Shown here in pieces: positions 5,670 to 13,490 of a stretch of DNA of 13,902 nucleotides; position 1 is the stretch's first letter, and each line of letters opens with the position of its first letter. Both the position numbers and the translations under genes were made by a program. The notes beneath the pieces were generated by a model. The model worked only from the letters and a program-made list of their open reading frames with translations, had not been told where the DNA came from and ran no database searches. The stretch comes from Alphaproteobacteria bacterium. Its GTDB lineage: Bacteria; Pseudomonadota; Alphaproteobacteria; Rs-D84. The stretch is taken from NCBI GenBank assembly GCA_013316395.1, contig WSMU01000025.1:1-13902 (forward strand). The letters run 5' to 3'.

Positions 5670-8087
5670 TTATTCTGCGGCCTTTTTTGATATTTGGCAC
5701 GTTGCGCCCGAACAGACTTTCTTTAGACCTATGTTAGTCAGATCATCATCCTTTATTGTATCAGCCAGTGTTTTACTTATCGTAGAAGACGACAGAGTCC
5801 TGTCAATGATAATTGGCTGGTTATTTGTGGTTTTTAACAGTGTATACTTTGATGTGTCTGCTAATGTAGAAATATTCTTATCGTTCGCTATGAATATTGC
5901 GGCATTATTATTCGTAGAATCCTTTCCCACAACGTCTACATCAATCTTTGTGCCACCGATAACAAGTGCCGTTGTATATTGTATACCTAATGCGGTATTC
6001 AACCAATCATAAACCGAACTTGCATTATCTGGATGAGTTGTCGCATTTTGACAAGTCTTGATAATTGGCATACAAGCGTTTATAGCAACGTCAGAATATG
6101 GCGAATTTGCATTAGATTTGCCGCTGTAATTATAATTATTCTGCGACAAACATGATGCCACATCAGATACGCAGCTGTCCGCATATTCGGCCAGAACCTT
6201 GTCTTGCTGCGCTTTAATCTGTATAAGTGTCCGCTGCAGGTATTCCTTGATTACATCATTGTCGTATTTGAACGTCTTATCCTTGGCATTTGTGTTGCTG
6301 TATGTCAAATCTTGGCATTTGTTCAACACACTTACACACATACCGTAATTTTTGCCTTTTTCGCTGTAGCCAATTTTTGTACGTAAATAATCCCGCATAT
6401 CTGTCGTTGTCGAGCCAGGTTTTGTGTCGGCTATTGCGCTTACATATTCATTTACGCTACCGTTACTCCATACATTTTTAGATGTTTTGTCGGAGGTGTA
6501 ATCCCAAACGGTATATAGTGTACCAGAAACTGCTTGACCCGCATTAGCGCTATCTTTATCTGTCGTTTTATATGTTCCACCCGAAACACCCGGTGTGCTG
6601 CCGACAACAACTTCGCCGTTTACAATCCATTTACCGGTCGGGTCAAGGCAGTTTTCATAATCGCTGCCGCATACGAATTCATCCTGCATACATGTGTCAA
6701 GTGCATTGATACAACCGCGCAGGTCATAAGCGTTCTTCTGCTGAGCAACCATCAGGCGGGCCTTTTGCAATACGCTCTTTGCATTGCGTACTGTTGACGC
6801 CATTTGTGTATTTGTTTCGGTCAGGCTGCGCTCGTACTGGATGCACTGCTTATCTATTTCCAAATCATATGAATTTGTTATCAGCGAGATGTCCACACCC
6901 TGGGCGGCGCATGTATTTAATACAGATGCCTTGCATCGTGCGGTCGCTGTTTTATACAACTGCTCGCCACGCTGATTGCTAATGCTGCTGGTATTGGCGG
7001 TGGTGCCAAACATAGAAGACAGGTCAAAGCCCGTGCTGGAAATAGAGAAGTCCAACAGGCCCGACAAATCCAAGCTAAGGCCGGTATCTGTCGAAGATGC
7101 GTTACCAGACTTTACATCAACAATCAGGTTCTTGATACGGTCCAAATCGTTCTTTAGCTGGCTGCTGTCACTTGCATTTTGCATTTTTAGCTCAGCCTCG
7201 GTCTGAGTAAACAGGGTTTTAATTTCATCCCCCGTCAGGCCGATATATTGAATCTTTTGTGCAACATCCTGCAAATCTTCGGTCGCTTTTTTCAAAGCGT
7301 TTTCTGTGTTTGCATAATTTTTAAGATTAACACTGCAACTGCAGCGACCCTGGTTATCGTCCAGCACGTTACAGAAGTTATCCATACACTGAGTATATTG
7401 TGCCTTGCAGAAATCGGTTACCTGGGCCAGTTCATCCATATCGGCTGTTGTTGTAGCCGTGCTGGTCGATGTTGCAGATGTGTCCGTTGTGCCGGTCCCT
7501 GCCATGCGGATTGTCGGAACGCGACTGGTAACGCCGCTGGTTCGAACGCCAACACGACCGGTATATAGCGGCTGGTTAACGGTATCTGTCTGAACAATCG
7601 AAGAATTCGCCGCCGCGCGCGCGGTTGTGCCACTGCGTGCGGTTGTTGTATTGGATGTGGCGCGACGCGGTGTCACCGTGGCGCCACTGGTTGCCGTCGG
7701 CTGCGTCGTCACAGATGCACGCGAAACAGTTGCACGGGCACTGGCCGCACGTGATGCGCCGGTGTTAACGGTTGTGCGCGCGGTTGATGCGTTGCGTGTT
7801 GTTGTGCCGCGTGATGTTACCGTACGCGTCGGTGCCACAGATTGTGCGCCCGATGCCGCAACCGCACGTGATGCGGTGCGCCCCGTTGTGTTGCGGGGGC
7901 TGGTAACAACTGGCAAAACAGGTTTTGGTGAAACTTGTTCCTCAACATTTTCTTCGACGATTGCATCATCTGCGTTGCCCATTTCCATATCGGAATACTC
8001 AATCGTGTCGTCGTAATAAATCGGCGCAACCTCAGCAAATGCGGGCAAAACCAGTAAACCACTAAGCACGGTAATCAGTCTTTTCAT
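5670..8087 (-). CDS. Large exported cysteine-rich protein of unknown function with repeated CX6C motifs
   Basis: 805 residues. A Sec signal peptide is clear: MKRLITVLSGLLVLPAFA, with cleavage likely after AFA (18/19). Residues about 60-215 are a low-complexity linker of Ala, Thr, Ser and Arg. The rest is a folded, partly helical region with 20 cysteines, an even number. Six pairs have exactly CX6C spacing (227/234, 459/466, 473/480, 584/591, 639/646, 672/679); C385/C393 is CX7C. The first block reads CKAQYTQCMDNFCNVLD; a related one is CINALDTCMQDEFVC. This suggests a periplasmic or surface protein held by disulfides between helices. I do not recognise a named domain and assign no function. 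The start has an AAGGGAAG ribosome site and a promoter at 8115-8143. It is transcribed alone and divergently from the phospholipase gene. Confidence 0.9.
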   Translation of the reverse strand: MKRLITVLSGLLVLPAFAEVAPIYYDDTIEYSDMEMGNADDAIVEENVEEQVSPKPVLPVVTSPRNTTGRTASRAVAASGAQSVAPTRTVTSRGTTTRNASTARTTVNTGASRAASARATVSRASVTTQPTATSGATVTPRRATSNTTTARSGTTARAAANSSIVQTDTVNQPLYTGRVGVRTSGVTSRVPTIRMAGTGTTDTSATSTSTATTTADMDELAQVTDFCKAQYTQCMDNFCNVLDDNQGRCSCSVNLKNYANTENALKKATEDLQDVAQKIQYIGLTGDEIKTLFTQTEAELKMQNASDSSQLKNDLDRIKNLIVDVKSGNASSTDTGLSLDLSGLLDFSISSTGFDLSSMFGTTANTSSISNQRGEQLYKTATARCKASVLNTCAAQGVDISLITNSYDLEIDKQCIQYERSLTETNTQMASTVRNAKSVLQKARLMVAQQKNAYDLRGCINALDTCMQDEFVCGSDYENCLDPTGKWIVNGEVVVGSTPGVSGGTYKTTDKDSANAGQAVSGTLYTVWDYTSDKTSKNVWSNGSVNEYVSAIADTKPGSTTTDMRDYLRTKIGYSEKGKNYGMCVSVLNKCQDLTYSNTNAKDKTFKYDNDVIKEYLQRTLIQIKAQQDKVLAEYADSCVSDVASCLSQNNYNYSGKSNANSPYSDVAINACMPIIKTCQNATTHPDNASSVYDWLNTALGIQYTTALVIGGTKIDVDVVGKDSTNNNAAIFIANDKNISTLADTSKYTLLKTTNNQPIIIDRTLSSSTISKTLADTIKDDDLTNIGLKKVCSGATCQISKKAAE

Positions 8088-8114
8088 GCGAAATCTTCCC
8101 TTCTATTATGCTTA

Positions 8115-8143
8115 ATTTTATCACAATAGCTCATGTCATGCAA
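8115..8143 (-). promoter_or_regulatory. Promoter of the exported protein gene
   Basis: Extended -10 TGATAAAAT (TAAAAT at 8120-8115) with a weak -35 TTGCAT (8143-8138) at 17-nt spacing. The start near 8108 gives a leader of about 20 nt carrying the ribosome site. Confidence 0.5.
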
Positions 8144-8163
8144 ACAAAAAAAGCGGATTTGAC

Positions 8164-8193
8164 TTGTAAAACGACGCGATTGTGTACTATAAT
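8164..8193 (+). promoter_or_regulatory. Promoter of the phospholipase D lipoprotein gene
   Basis: -35 TTGTAA (8164-8169), 18-nt spacer, perfect -10 TATAAT (8188-8193), start near 8200. This places transcription after the GTG at 8182 and so rules that codon out as the start. Confidence 0.65.
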
Positions 8194-8214
8194 CGGGGTC
8201 AAAAGGATTTGGAA

Positions 8215-9801
8215 TTGGGAATATTGAAAAAAGCTTCTATGTTTGTTCTGGCGCTGCCCCTGGTTGGGTGTACAACGGTGCCTACTACAACACATGACAG
8301 TCGATTGGCCGGATATGTGCCAAAGATTACTGCGGCTGATTTTAACTACGACCCAATGAATACCCCGATTGCCCACTGTTACAAGGATGAACTGTCGGCG
8401 ACACCCGGGGTCAGTGGGGCAACCCTGATAGAAGACGGCCTGTCTGCGTTTGTTATTCGTGCCGCTTTTGCACGCATGGCGACTAAAACAATTGATTTGC
8501 AGACATATATTTACAGTAACGATTTTTCATCCAAGGTTCTTATTGGGGAACTTAAAAATGCGGCCGACCGCGGGGTAAAGGTTCGAATCTTGCTAGATGA
8601 CTATGGTACTAAGTCTGATATTGTTGATGTAATGCTGCTGAACCAGCATCCCAATATAGAGGTTAAGGTATTTAACACTGTATCCAATCGGGCGCGCTTT
8701 CTATATTATCCCCAGTTTTTATTAGATTTTAACCGCCTTAACTCGCGTATGCATAACAAGCTCTTTATTGTTGACAACGTGGCGTACATAACCGGCGGCC
8801 GCAATGTCGGCAGCAATTATTTCTATCCCGAAACGGCGTCCAATTTTTCTGATACAGATGTATTGTTCCTGGGGGATATGACGCGCTATGCCACAAATAG
8901 CTTTAATGATTACTGGGAGCATCACCTTTCTATACCGGCATCGGTATTCCCCAAGGCTAAATCCAAACGCGCGATGCGCCAGCTGGAGCGTGGCTTGGAA
9001 GAATACAGTGAAAATAGCGCTGATGCAGTAAAAGACTACAACTCTATTATAAATTTGGCGATGAGGGAATATCGCTCTAAAAAATTCGATTTTAGCTGGG
9101 GACGTGGAAAATTCTTGGCCGACCCGCCGGAAAAAGTTGAAATGACCATGCGCGAGAAAGAGCAGTATCGCGGTGATATTATAACAGCGCTGCAAAAGCT
9201 GTGGAGCGAAACGGAAAAAGAAGTCTATCTTTCGGCGGCATATTTTGTTCCGGGCCAGGGCGGCTTAGAGCACATGCTGCGCGAGGAAAATGCCGGTGTT
9301 CATTTAACAATTGTAACAAATTCGCTGGCTTCTACGAATGCGCCGACTGTTTATGCAAAGTGGGAAAAGTACCGCAAGCAGCTGATAGAATCGGGGGCCG
9401 ATGTGTACGAGTTCATGCTGTCGGCGGAAAACCTACGTGGGAAAGAGCATGACCGCGAGCGTAAGCAGTCCAGTTTTTCTGTTCTGCATAGCAAGACCAT
9501 TGTCTTTGATGATGACATCTCATGGATAGGCAGCTTTAACCTGGACCCGCGCAGTGCTTACTTTAATACGGAAAATGTAGCGGTATTTGAAAGCCGTGAC
9601 TTTGCGCAGAAACTGCGGGGTATGATTATTGGCGATACCGTAACATCGTGGCATGTAACCCTGCAGGATGGGCAGCCGCGCTGGACCGGATGGCGTACCG
9701 GGGCCAGTGCGCCAAAAACATACAAGCGCAGCCCTGATACCTCTGTCTTCAGACGTATTTGGAAATCATTGTGCGGGTTGGTACCGGAAAAGTTTGTATA
9801 G
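8215..9801 (+). CDS. Phospholipase D-type lipoprotein, ClsC-like cardiolipin synthase family
   Basis: Two HKD motifs define the phospholipase D superfamily: HNKLFIVD (H180, K182, D187) followed by GGRNVGSNYF, and HSKTIVFD (H425, K427, D432) followed by GSFNLDPRS. The wording around them (DDYGTKSDIVD, HPNIEVKVFN, NRLNSRMHNK) is closest to ClsC/YmdC, which joins phosphatidylethanolamine and phosphatidylglycerol into cardiolipin. The N-terminus is a lipoprotein signal, ILKKASMFVLALPLVGC, lipobox LVGC with Cys19, so the enzyme is probably anchored at the periplasmic side of a membrane. I chose TTG at 8215 because AAGGA (8203-8207) lies seven bases before it and the promoter starts RNA near 8200. 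TTG at 8224 (MKKAS) is the main alternative. 528 residues, slightly longer than ClsC (about 470). Another phospholipid transferase or hydrolase of the superfamily is possible. Confidence 0.9.
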   Translation: MGILKKASMFVLALPLVGCTTVPTTTHDSRLAGYVPKITAADFNYDPMNTPIAHCYKDELSATPGVSGATLIEDGLSAFVIRAAFARMATKTIDLQTYIYSNDFSSKVLIGELKNAADRGVKVRILLDDYGTKSDIVDVMLLNQHPNIEVKVFNTVSNRARFLYYPQFLLDFNRLNSRMHNKLFIVDNVAYITGGRNVGSNYFYPETASNFSDTDVLFLGDMTRYATNSFNDYWEHHLSIPASVFPKAKSKRAMRQLERGLEEYSENSADAVKDYNSIINLAMREYRSKKFDFSWGRGKFLADPPEKVEMTMREKEQYRGDIITALQKLWSETEKEVYLSAAYFVPGQGGLEHMLREENAGVHLTIVTNSLASTNAPTVYAKWEKYRKQLIESGADVYEFMLSAENLRGKEHDRERKQSSFSVLHSKTIVFDDDISWIGSFNLDPRSAYFNTENVAVFESRDFAQKLRGMIIGDTVTSWHVTLQDGQPRWTGWRTGASAPKTYKRSPDTSVFRRIWKSLCGLVPEKFV

Positions 9802-9837
9802 GTGGAATAATAAAACGCGCACAGGGAAGAAATCCGC

Positions 9838-10167
9838 TTAGTTATGTGCCATTAAATGCAGCGCTATGCTGATTATAAATATAACTGTGATTGCGCCTAA
9901 AATGATTTTTTGGGTTTTGTGGCCGCCTGTTCCATGGCAATGCTCGCACCCGCATCGACAGTCGCGCAATACCAAAATCCATGATATTGCCAGCATGGCG
10001 CCCGATATAACAAAAATCCAGGGCTCCATCCAATGTGGAATCAGGTGAAAATGCGCCGCATCCGGGGCGATTAAACCTATAATCGATAGCATAATCGGCA
10101 GGCCACAGCAAAACACATGTGGCAGCAGACTGGCAATAATACTGATTTTTAGGGCTTTGTTTTTCAT
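9838..10167 (-). CDS. Small three-helix membrane protein with MerT/MerC-like cysteine layout
   Basis: 109 residues with three likely membrane helices (about 8-34, 50-68, 87-107). Helix 1 carries a cysteine pair (FCCGLP, C20-C21). The loop between helices 2 and 3 holds C70, C72, C74, C77 and H78 (DCRCGCEHCHG), with more histidines around. MerT, the mercuric ion importer, has the same topology: a Cys pair in helix 1 and a second pair in the helix 2-3 loop. I therefore infer a metal-handling membrane protein; metal and direction are unknown, and no mer gene or HMA domain is adjacent. The promoter -10 ends eight bases before the ATG and there is no ribosome site, so the mRNA looks leaderless. It converges with the phospholipase gene (36 bp apart) with no clear terminator between. 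Confidence 0.8.
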   Translation of the reverse strand: MKNKALKISIIASLLPHVFCCGLPIMLSIIGLIAPDAAHFHLIPHWMEPWIFVISGAMLAISWILVLRDCRCGCEHCHGTGGHKTQKIILGAITVIFIISIALHLMAHN

Positions 10168-10175
10168 GTCTGGGT

Positions 10176-10203
10176 ATTATATTGCCTAATACATTGTTTG
10201 CAA
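10176..10203 (-). promoter_or_regulatory. Promoter of the MerT-like gene
   Basis: -35 TTGCAA (10203-10198), 16-nt spacer, perfect -10 TATAAT (10181-10176). Only eight bases separate the -10 from the ATG, so transcription should begin at or within about two bases of the start codon. Confidence 0.75.
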
Positions 10204-10204
10204 A

Positions 10205-10238
10205 TAAAAAAAGGAGGATTTTATTCCGTGCCTGAAAA
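10205..10238 (-). terminator. Possible weak terminator of tRNA-Arg
   Basis: Minus strand AGG-CAC-GGA, loop ATAAAA, TCC-T-CCT, followed by seven T. The stem is two short blocks with an internal loop, so it is weak, but it stands about 15 nt after the tRNA 3' end. Its complement looks like a ribosome site (AAGGAGG at 10211-10217). Confidence 0.4.
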
Positions 10239-10252
10239 TATTTGCGTGCTTA

Positions 10253-10328
10253 TGGCGTCCCCACCAGGACTCGAACCTGGATTTAATTCTTAGGAGGAAT
10301 TTGTTCTATCCTGTTGAACTATAGGGAC
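10253..10328 (-). tRNA. tRNA-Arg (anticodon CCU)
   Basis: 76 nt with encoded CCA. Acceptor GTCCCTA/TGGGGAC (one T-G pair), D-stem GTTC/GAAC, anticodon stem AATTC/GAATT with loop CTCCTAA, anticodon CCT, which reads AGG. T-arm CCAGG-TTCGAGT-CCTGG, discriminator G. It has its own promoter at 10340-10367. Confidence 0.95.
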
Positions 10329-10339
10329 ACTGTTATTGC

Positions 10340-10367
10340 ATTTTATCCTCTGATTTTAATATTGCAA
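10340..10367 (-). promoter_or_regulatory. Promoter of tRNA-Arg
   Basis: -35 TTGCAA (10367-10362), 16-nt spacer, -10 TAAAAT (10345-10340), about 11 nt before the mature tRNA 5' end. The -35 hexamer is palindromic and also serves as the -35 of the fabH promoter on the other strand. Confidence 0.7.
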
Positions 10368-10390
10368 GTTGTAATCGTGGCTTGTATAAT
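10362..10390 (+). promoter_or_regulatory. Promoter of fabH-ihfA
   Basis: -35 TTGCAA (10362-10367), 17-nt spacer, perfect -10 TATAAT (10385-10390), start near 10397. It shares the same six bases with the divergent tRNA-Arg promoter. Confidence 0.7.
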
Positions 10391-10414
10391 ACCACCGAAA
10401 AAAGGAAGGGTATT

Positions 10415-11353
10415 ATGGGAAGCAGGCTGATTGGATACGGGTCTTATTTACCCGAAAAGGTTATGACCAATCAAGATTTTGAAAAAATTATGGACACCAC
10501 GGACGAGTGGATTGTTCAACGTACAGGTATGCACCAGCGGCACTTTGCGGCAGAAAATGAAACCGTTGTCGATATGGCGGCGGTCGCTGCGGGGCGTGCG
10601 CTGGAAAATGCGGGATTAACCATTGATGATATAGATATGGTTGTTGTGGCTACTACATCATCAGAACTGGATTTTCCATCTGTCGGGGTCCAGGTGCTGG
10701 GGCGGCTGGGGGCGACACGAAACCAGCCCGCGTTTGATGTTCGTGGTGCATGCACAGGATATATTTATGCGCTGCATTGTGCGCGTGCCTTTTTTGCAGC
10801 CGGCATGCACCAGCGCATAATGTTGATTGGCGCGGAAAAAATGACACGTTTTCTGGATTTTGATGACCGCAGTACCGCTGTTTTGTTTGGTGACGGTGCC
10901 GGTGCCTTGATTTTTGAGCATTCTTCATCAGGATACAGTGGAATAATAGACACGGTTGTTATGGCTGATGGTCGTGAATTTGACATGCTGCACGGTACGC
11001 CGGACCATAAGATATCTATGAATGGGCCCGAAACGTATAAAAAGGCCGTTACGCTAATGCCGGATGCGGCTAACTACATAATGGAACATGCCGGCATCAC
11101 CGCCAGCAATGTTGATTGGATTATTCCGCATCAGGCAAACCTGCGCATTATTCAAAGTGGTGCCCAGCGCTTGGGATTCCCGTTGGAAAAAATTGTGGTA
11201 ACGGTCGACCGTCACGCAAATACCAGCGGCGCATCCGGGGTATTGGCGCTGTCTTATGCGCTGGATAACGGTATTATTAAAAAGGGACAATTGATATTGT
11301 ATCCCGCATTCGGCAGTGGTCTTACCTGGGGTGCGGCATTGATAAGGGTGTAA
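10415..11353 (+). CDS. fabH: 3-oxoacyl-ACP synthase III (KAS III)
   Basis: Condenses acetyl-CoA (or another short acyl-CoA) with malonyl-ACP, the first elongation step of type II fatty acid synthesis, in the cytoplasm. The thiolase-fold catalytic triad is complete: Cys113 in GACTGYIYAL, His239 in PHQANLRI, Asn269 in HANTSGAS. The N-terminus MGSRLIGYGSYLPEKVMTN and DEWIVQRTGM match the family, and 312 residues is the normal size. I chose ATG 10415, with GGAAGG five bases upstream; the frame is open back to 10382 but the -10 hexamer lies there. ihfA follows after three bases, so they form one operon, as in other alphaproteobacteria. plsX, the usual upstream partner, is missing; its place is taken by a divergent tRNA-Arg. 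Confidence 0.96.
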   Translation: MGSRLIGYGSYLPEKVMTNQDFEKIMDTTDEWIVQRTGMHQRHFAAENETVVDMAAVAAGRALENAGLTIDDIDMVVVATTSSELDFPSVGVQVLGRLGATRNQPAFDVRGACTGYIYALHCARAFFAAGMHQRIMLIGAEKMTRFLDFDDRSTAVLFGDGAGALIFEHSSSGYSGIIDTVVMADGREFDMLHGTPDHKISMNGPETYKKAVTLMPDAANYIMEHAGITASNVDWIIPHQANLRIIQSGAQRLGFPLEKIVVTVDRHANTSGASGVLALSYALDNGIIKKGQLILYPAFGSGLTWGAALIRV

Positions 11354-11356
11354 AAA

Positions 11357-11644
11357 ATGAAAACTGTTACAAGAATTGATTTTGCAAACGGACTGCGTGA
11401 ACGCTTTGGTTTAACGACCGCGGACGCATATAAAATGGTTGATTTGATATTTGATGAAATAGAGCAGTCGTTAATTAACGGCGAAGAGGTAAAATTTGCC
11501 GGATTTGGCAGCTTTAAGATTTTACAAAAGGCGGAACGCGCGGGCCGCAATCCGAAAACGGGCGAGCCTGCGGTAATATCTGCACGTCGCGTTGCAACCT
11601 TTCGTCCATGTACGGAATTTAGAAAGCGTGTTGCGAAACAGTAA
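11357..11644 (+). CDS. ihfA: Integration host factor alpha subunit
   Basis: 95-residue HU/IHF-family DNA-bending protein. The beta-arm tip RAGRNPKTGEP carries the intercalating Pro66, and the C-terminal ISARRVATFRP is the IHF-alpha pattern (HU normally ends differently). IHF works as a heterodimer with IhfB in nucleoid structure, transcription, replication and recombination; ihfB is not in this window. The start lies three bases after the fabH stop, with a possible ribosome site AAGGG inside the end of fabH, so translation is likely coupled. A strong terminator follows at once. HU is the only serious alternative and less likely given the fabH neighbour. Confidence 0.92.
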   Translation: MKTVTRIDFANGLRERFGLTTADAYKMVDLIFDEIEQSLINGEEVKFAGFGSFKILQKAERAGRNPKTGEPAVISARRVATFRPCTEFRKRVAKQ

Positions 11645-11647
11645 TAT

Positions 11648-11676
11648 AAAGCCCGCGTTGTTGCGGGCTTTATTCT
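11648..11676. terminator. Bidirectional terminator after ihfA
   Basis: AAAGCCCGC (11648-11656), loop GTTGTT, GCGGGCTTT (11663-11671), then TATTCTTTT. On the minus strand the tail TTTATATT can serve the oleate hydratase gene. Confidence 0.92.
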
Positions 11677-11682
11677 TTTGCA

Positions 11683-11713
11683 TTTTCCCCCGGCGATATG
11701 CGCGGGGGGAAAA
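11683..11713 (-). other. Long GC-rich hairpin at the end of the oleate hydratase gene
   Basis: TTTTCCCCC (11683-11691) pairs with GGGGGAAAA (11705-11713), with a further GCG/CGC inside. It lies five bases past the stop of the minus-strand gene but has no good T run beyond its own arm. It may protect the 3' end or support the terminator at 11648-11676. Confidence 0.6.
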
Positions 11714-11717
11714 TGGT

Positions 11718-13490
11718 TTATATCAGGTGTGCTTCCTGTAATAGTTGTTCCAGATATGTGCCGCTGATTTTTTTCAGGCCCTGCTTCCCCAGAACTTTTA
11801 GCAGCCACGGCATATCTATATCGCGCAGCGGCTTGCGGTCGTTCAGGTAATAGATACTGCGCAACAGTACGCGAACATCAAAACATGAGTCAAATACCTC
11901 CGGTACGCCGCGGTCGATGTTAAGCAGGGTATATACGGCCTCCATCGCGGTACGGACGGAATATTCGGTGGTAAATACCGTATCACGGTCTGTTTCGGCA
12001 TAGTTGCCAATAAACGCCAGGTTAACAGAGCCCGCCGGCACAACATGCGGCCGGTCGCCAATTGCACGCGGCATGAAATATGTCGTTATAAACGGCATGT
12101 GGGCCGGTACTGTATTTGCACTGTTGTGTGCAATGTCTTCGATTTCGGCCTTTGGCACGCCCATGTGATACAGCAACTCTGCGCATAATTCAGCACCGGT
12201 GCATTCCGCAATTTTCTTTTTTACGTAATTACCCTTGGTATCCGACAGCAGGCCGTATGTCCAAACGATAATTTCGTTCTTTTTTTGCTTGCGAAAGTGC
12301 GGCTGGCGAGAAATGCTGAAACCGTATAGCCAGTTTGAATCTTTGATTGTTACTGGCCCGCTGCTGACGATAGAGCCACTGTGCGGGTTTTTCTTGCAGA
12401 TTTTTTCAATGTACGGGACAATACGGTCGTCTTTGAATGTAATCGTTGCAGATATTACCCAGTTTGCCGCCGGGATATTCTCGCAGAATTTTTCTGGGCG
12501 ACCGAATACAGGATTCTGGGCGGCAATGTTTTTCCATAACGTCCAGCTGCCTCCGATACCCGCCGGCAGCGGTGCCGGTGAATCGTTTGTTCCGTATGTG
12601 GTAGATTCTGTGATAGAACCATTTGTAACAAAGACCAAATCATCGGGGGTTAAGTCGATGTTTTTTGCGCGCCCGTTCGATTCCATTTGAATTTGTGTTG
12701 CGGTGATTTTTCCCTTTGCCGATTTTGTTATGACATTCGTTACGCGCGTGTCATAGTGAAACTTGACCCCGCGTGCGTCCAGAAAGCTGACCAGGGGCGT
12801 TATCAAGGATTCATACTGATTATATTTTGTGAACTTCAAAGCGGACATATCGGCCAGTGTTCCAACATGATGAACAAAGCGCAAAATATATCGCCGCATT
12901 TCCATGGCCGAAGACCAGCGTTCAAATGCAAACATGGTCGCCCAATACAACCAGAAGTTAGATTCAAAAAATTCTTCGCTAAATACTTCGTTTATTTGAA
13001 CATCGTTCAGGTCCTCTTCGCGCATCATAGCCAGGTCGATAAGTTCTTTTATCGCGCCCGGCGTCAGGGTCAGCTTGCCGTCTGTCGGCAGACGCTTGCC
13101 CCGACGCTCTATAACGCGGGTGTGAGAAAAGCTGGGGTCTGCTTTGTTTAACCAATAAAATTCGTCCAGTACCGATACATCCGGATTTTCCAGTGACGGT
13201 ATGGACCGGAATAGGTCCCATAGTGTTTCAAAGTGGGCCTCCATTTCGCGGCCGCCGCGGATTATGTAGCCGCGCTCGGGGTTATAAATGCCGTCCATGC
13301 TGCCCCCGGGCAGGGCCAGTTCTTCGAATATATGAATTTTGCTGCCCTTCATGCGGCCATCGCGAATTAAAAATACCGCCGCCGCCAGTCCCGCCAGACC
13401 ACCGCCTATTATATATGCGGACTTTTTTTCAACGCCGGCCGGCTTTAATGGGTTTGCAAAAGCTTCGTAGTTACCGTTGCTAAGATACAT
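11718..13490 (-). CDS. ohyA: Oleate hydratase (fatty acid double-bond hydratase, MCRA family)
   Basis: FAD-dependent enzyme that adds water across the 9-cis double bond of oleic or linoleic acid to give 10-hydroxy acids (EC 4.2.1.53 type). The 590 residues match the family's usual size. Seen: FAD Rossmann motif GGGLAGLAAA (29-38), acidic FAD-ribose region HIFEE (53-57), PGGSMDG, RGGREMEAHFE with E82 at the position known as catalytic in the Staphylococcus enzyme, Y201 likewise, and FIGNYAETDRDTVFTTEYSVRTAM near the C-terminus. No signal peptide, so it is cytosolic or peripheral to the membrane. Start ATG at 13490 has AAAAGGAG six bases upstream. It converges on ihfA and diverges from the small lipoprotein gene. 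In host-associated bacteria such enzymes detoxify unsaturated fatty acids; that role here is inference. Confidence 0.96.
   Translation of the reverse strand: MYLSNGNYEAFANPLKPAGVEKKSAYIIGGGLAGLAAAVFLIRDGRMKGSKIHIFEELALPGGSMDGIYNPERGYIIRGGREMEAHFETLWDLFRSIPSLENPDVSVLDEFYWLNKADPSFSHTRVIERRGKRLPTDGKLTLTPGAIKELIDLAMMREEDLNDVQINEVFSEEFFESNFWLYWATMFAFERWSSAMEMRRYILRFVHHVGTLADMSALKFTKYNQYESLITPLVSFLDARGVKFHYDTRVTNVITKSAKGKITATQIQMESNGRAKNIDLTPDDLVFVTNGSITESTTYGTNDSPAPLPAGIGGSWTLWKNIAAQNPVFGRPEKFCENIPAANWVISATITFKDDRIVPYIEKICKKNPHSGSIVSSGPVTIKDSNWLYGFSISRQPHFRKQKKNEIIVWTYGLLSDTKGNYVKKKIAECTGAELCAELLYHMGVPKAEIEDIAHNSANTVPAHMPFITTYFMPRAIGDRPHVVPAGSVNLAFIGNYAETDRDTVFTTEYSVRTAMEAVYTLLNIDRGVPEVFDSCFDVRVLLRSIYYLNDRKPLRDIDMPWLLKVLGKQGLKKISGTYLEQLLQEAHLI

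Noticed and set aside
8182..8214. GTG start at 8182 for the phospholipase D gene
   Set aside because: It overlaps the -10 element and lies before the predicted transcription start; the lipoprotein signal begins later.
10211..10293. AAGGAGG followed by a 21-codon GTG frame
   Set aside because: It runs antisense through tRNA-Arg, and the ribosome-site-like bases are the complement of the tRNA terminator T tract.
10382..10414. Upstream TTG start for fabH
   Set aside because: It would include the TATAAT -10 hexamer; ATG 10415 has a ribosome site and the family's normal N-terminus.
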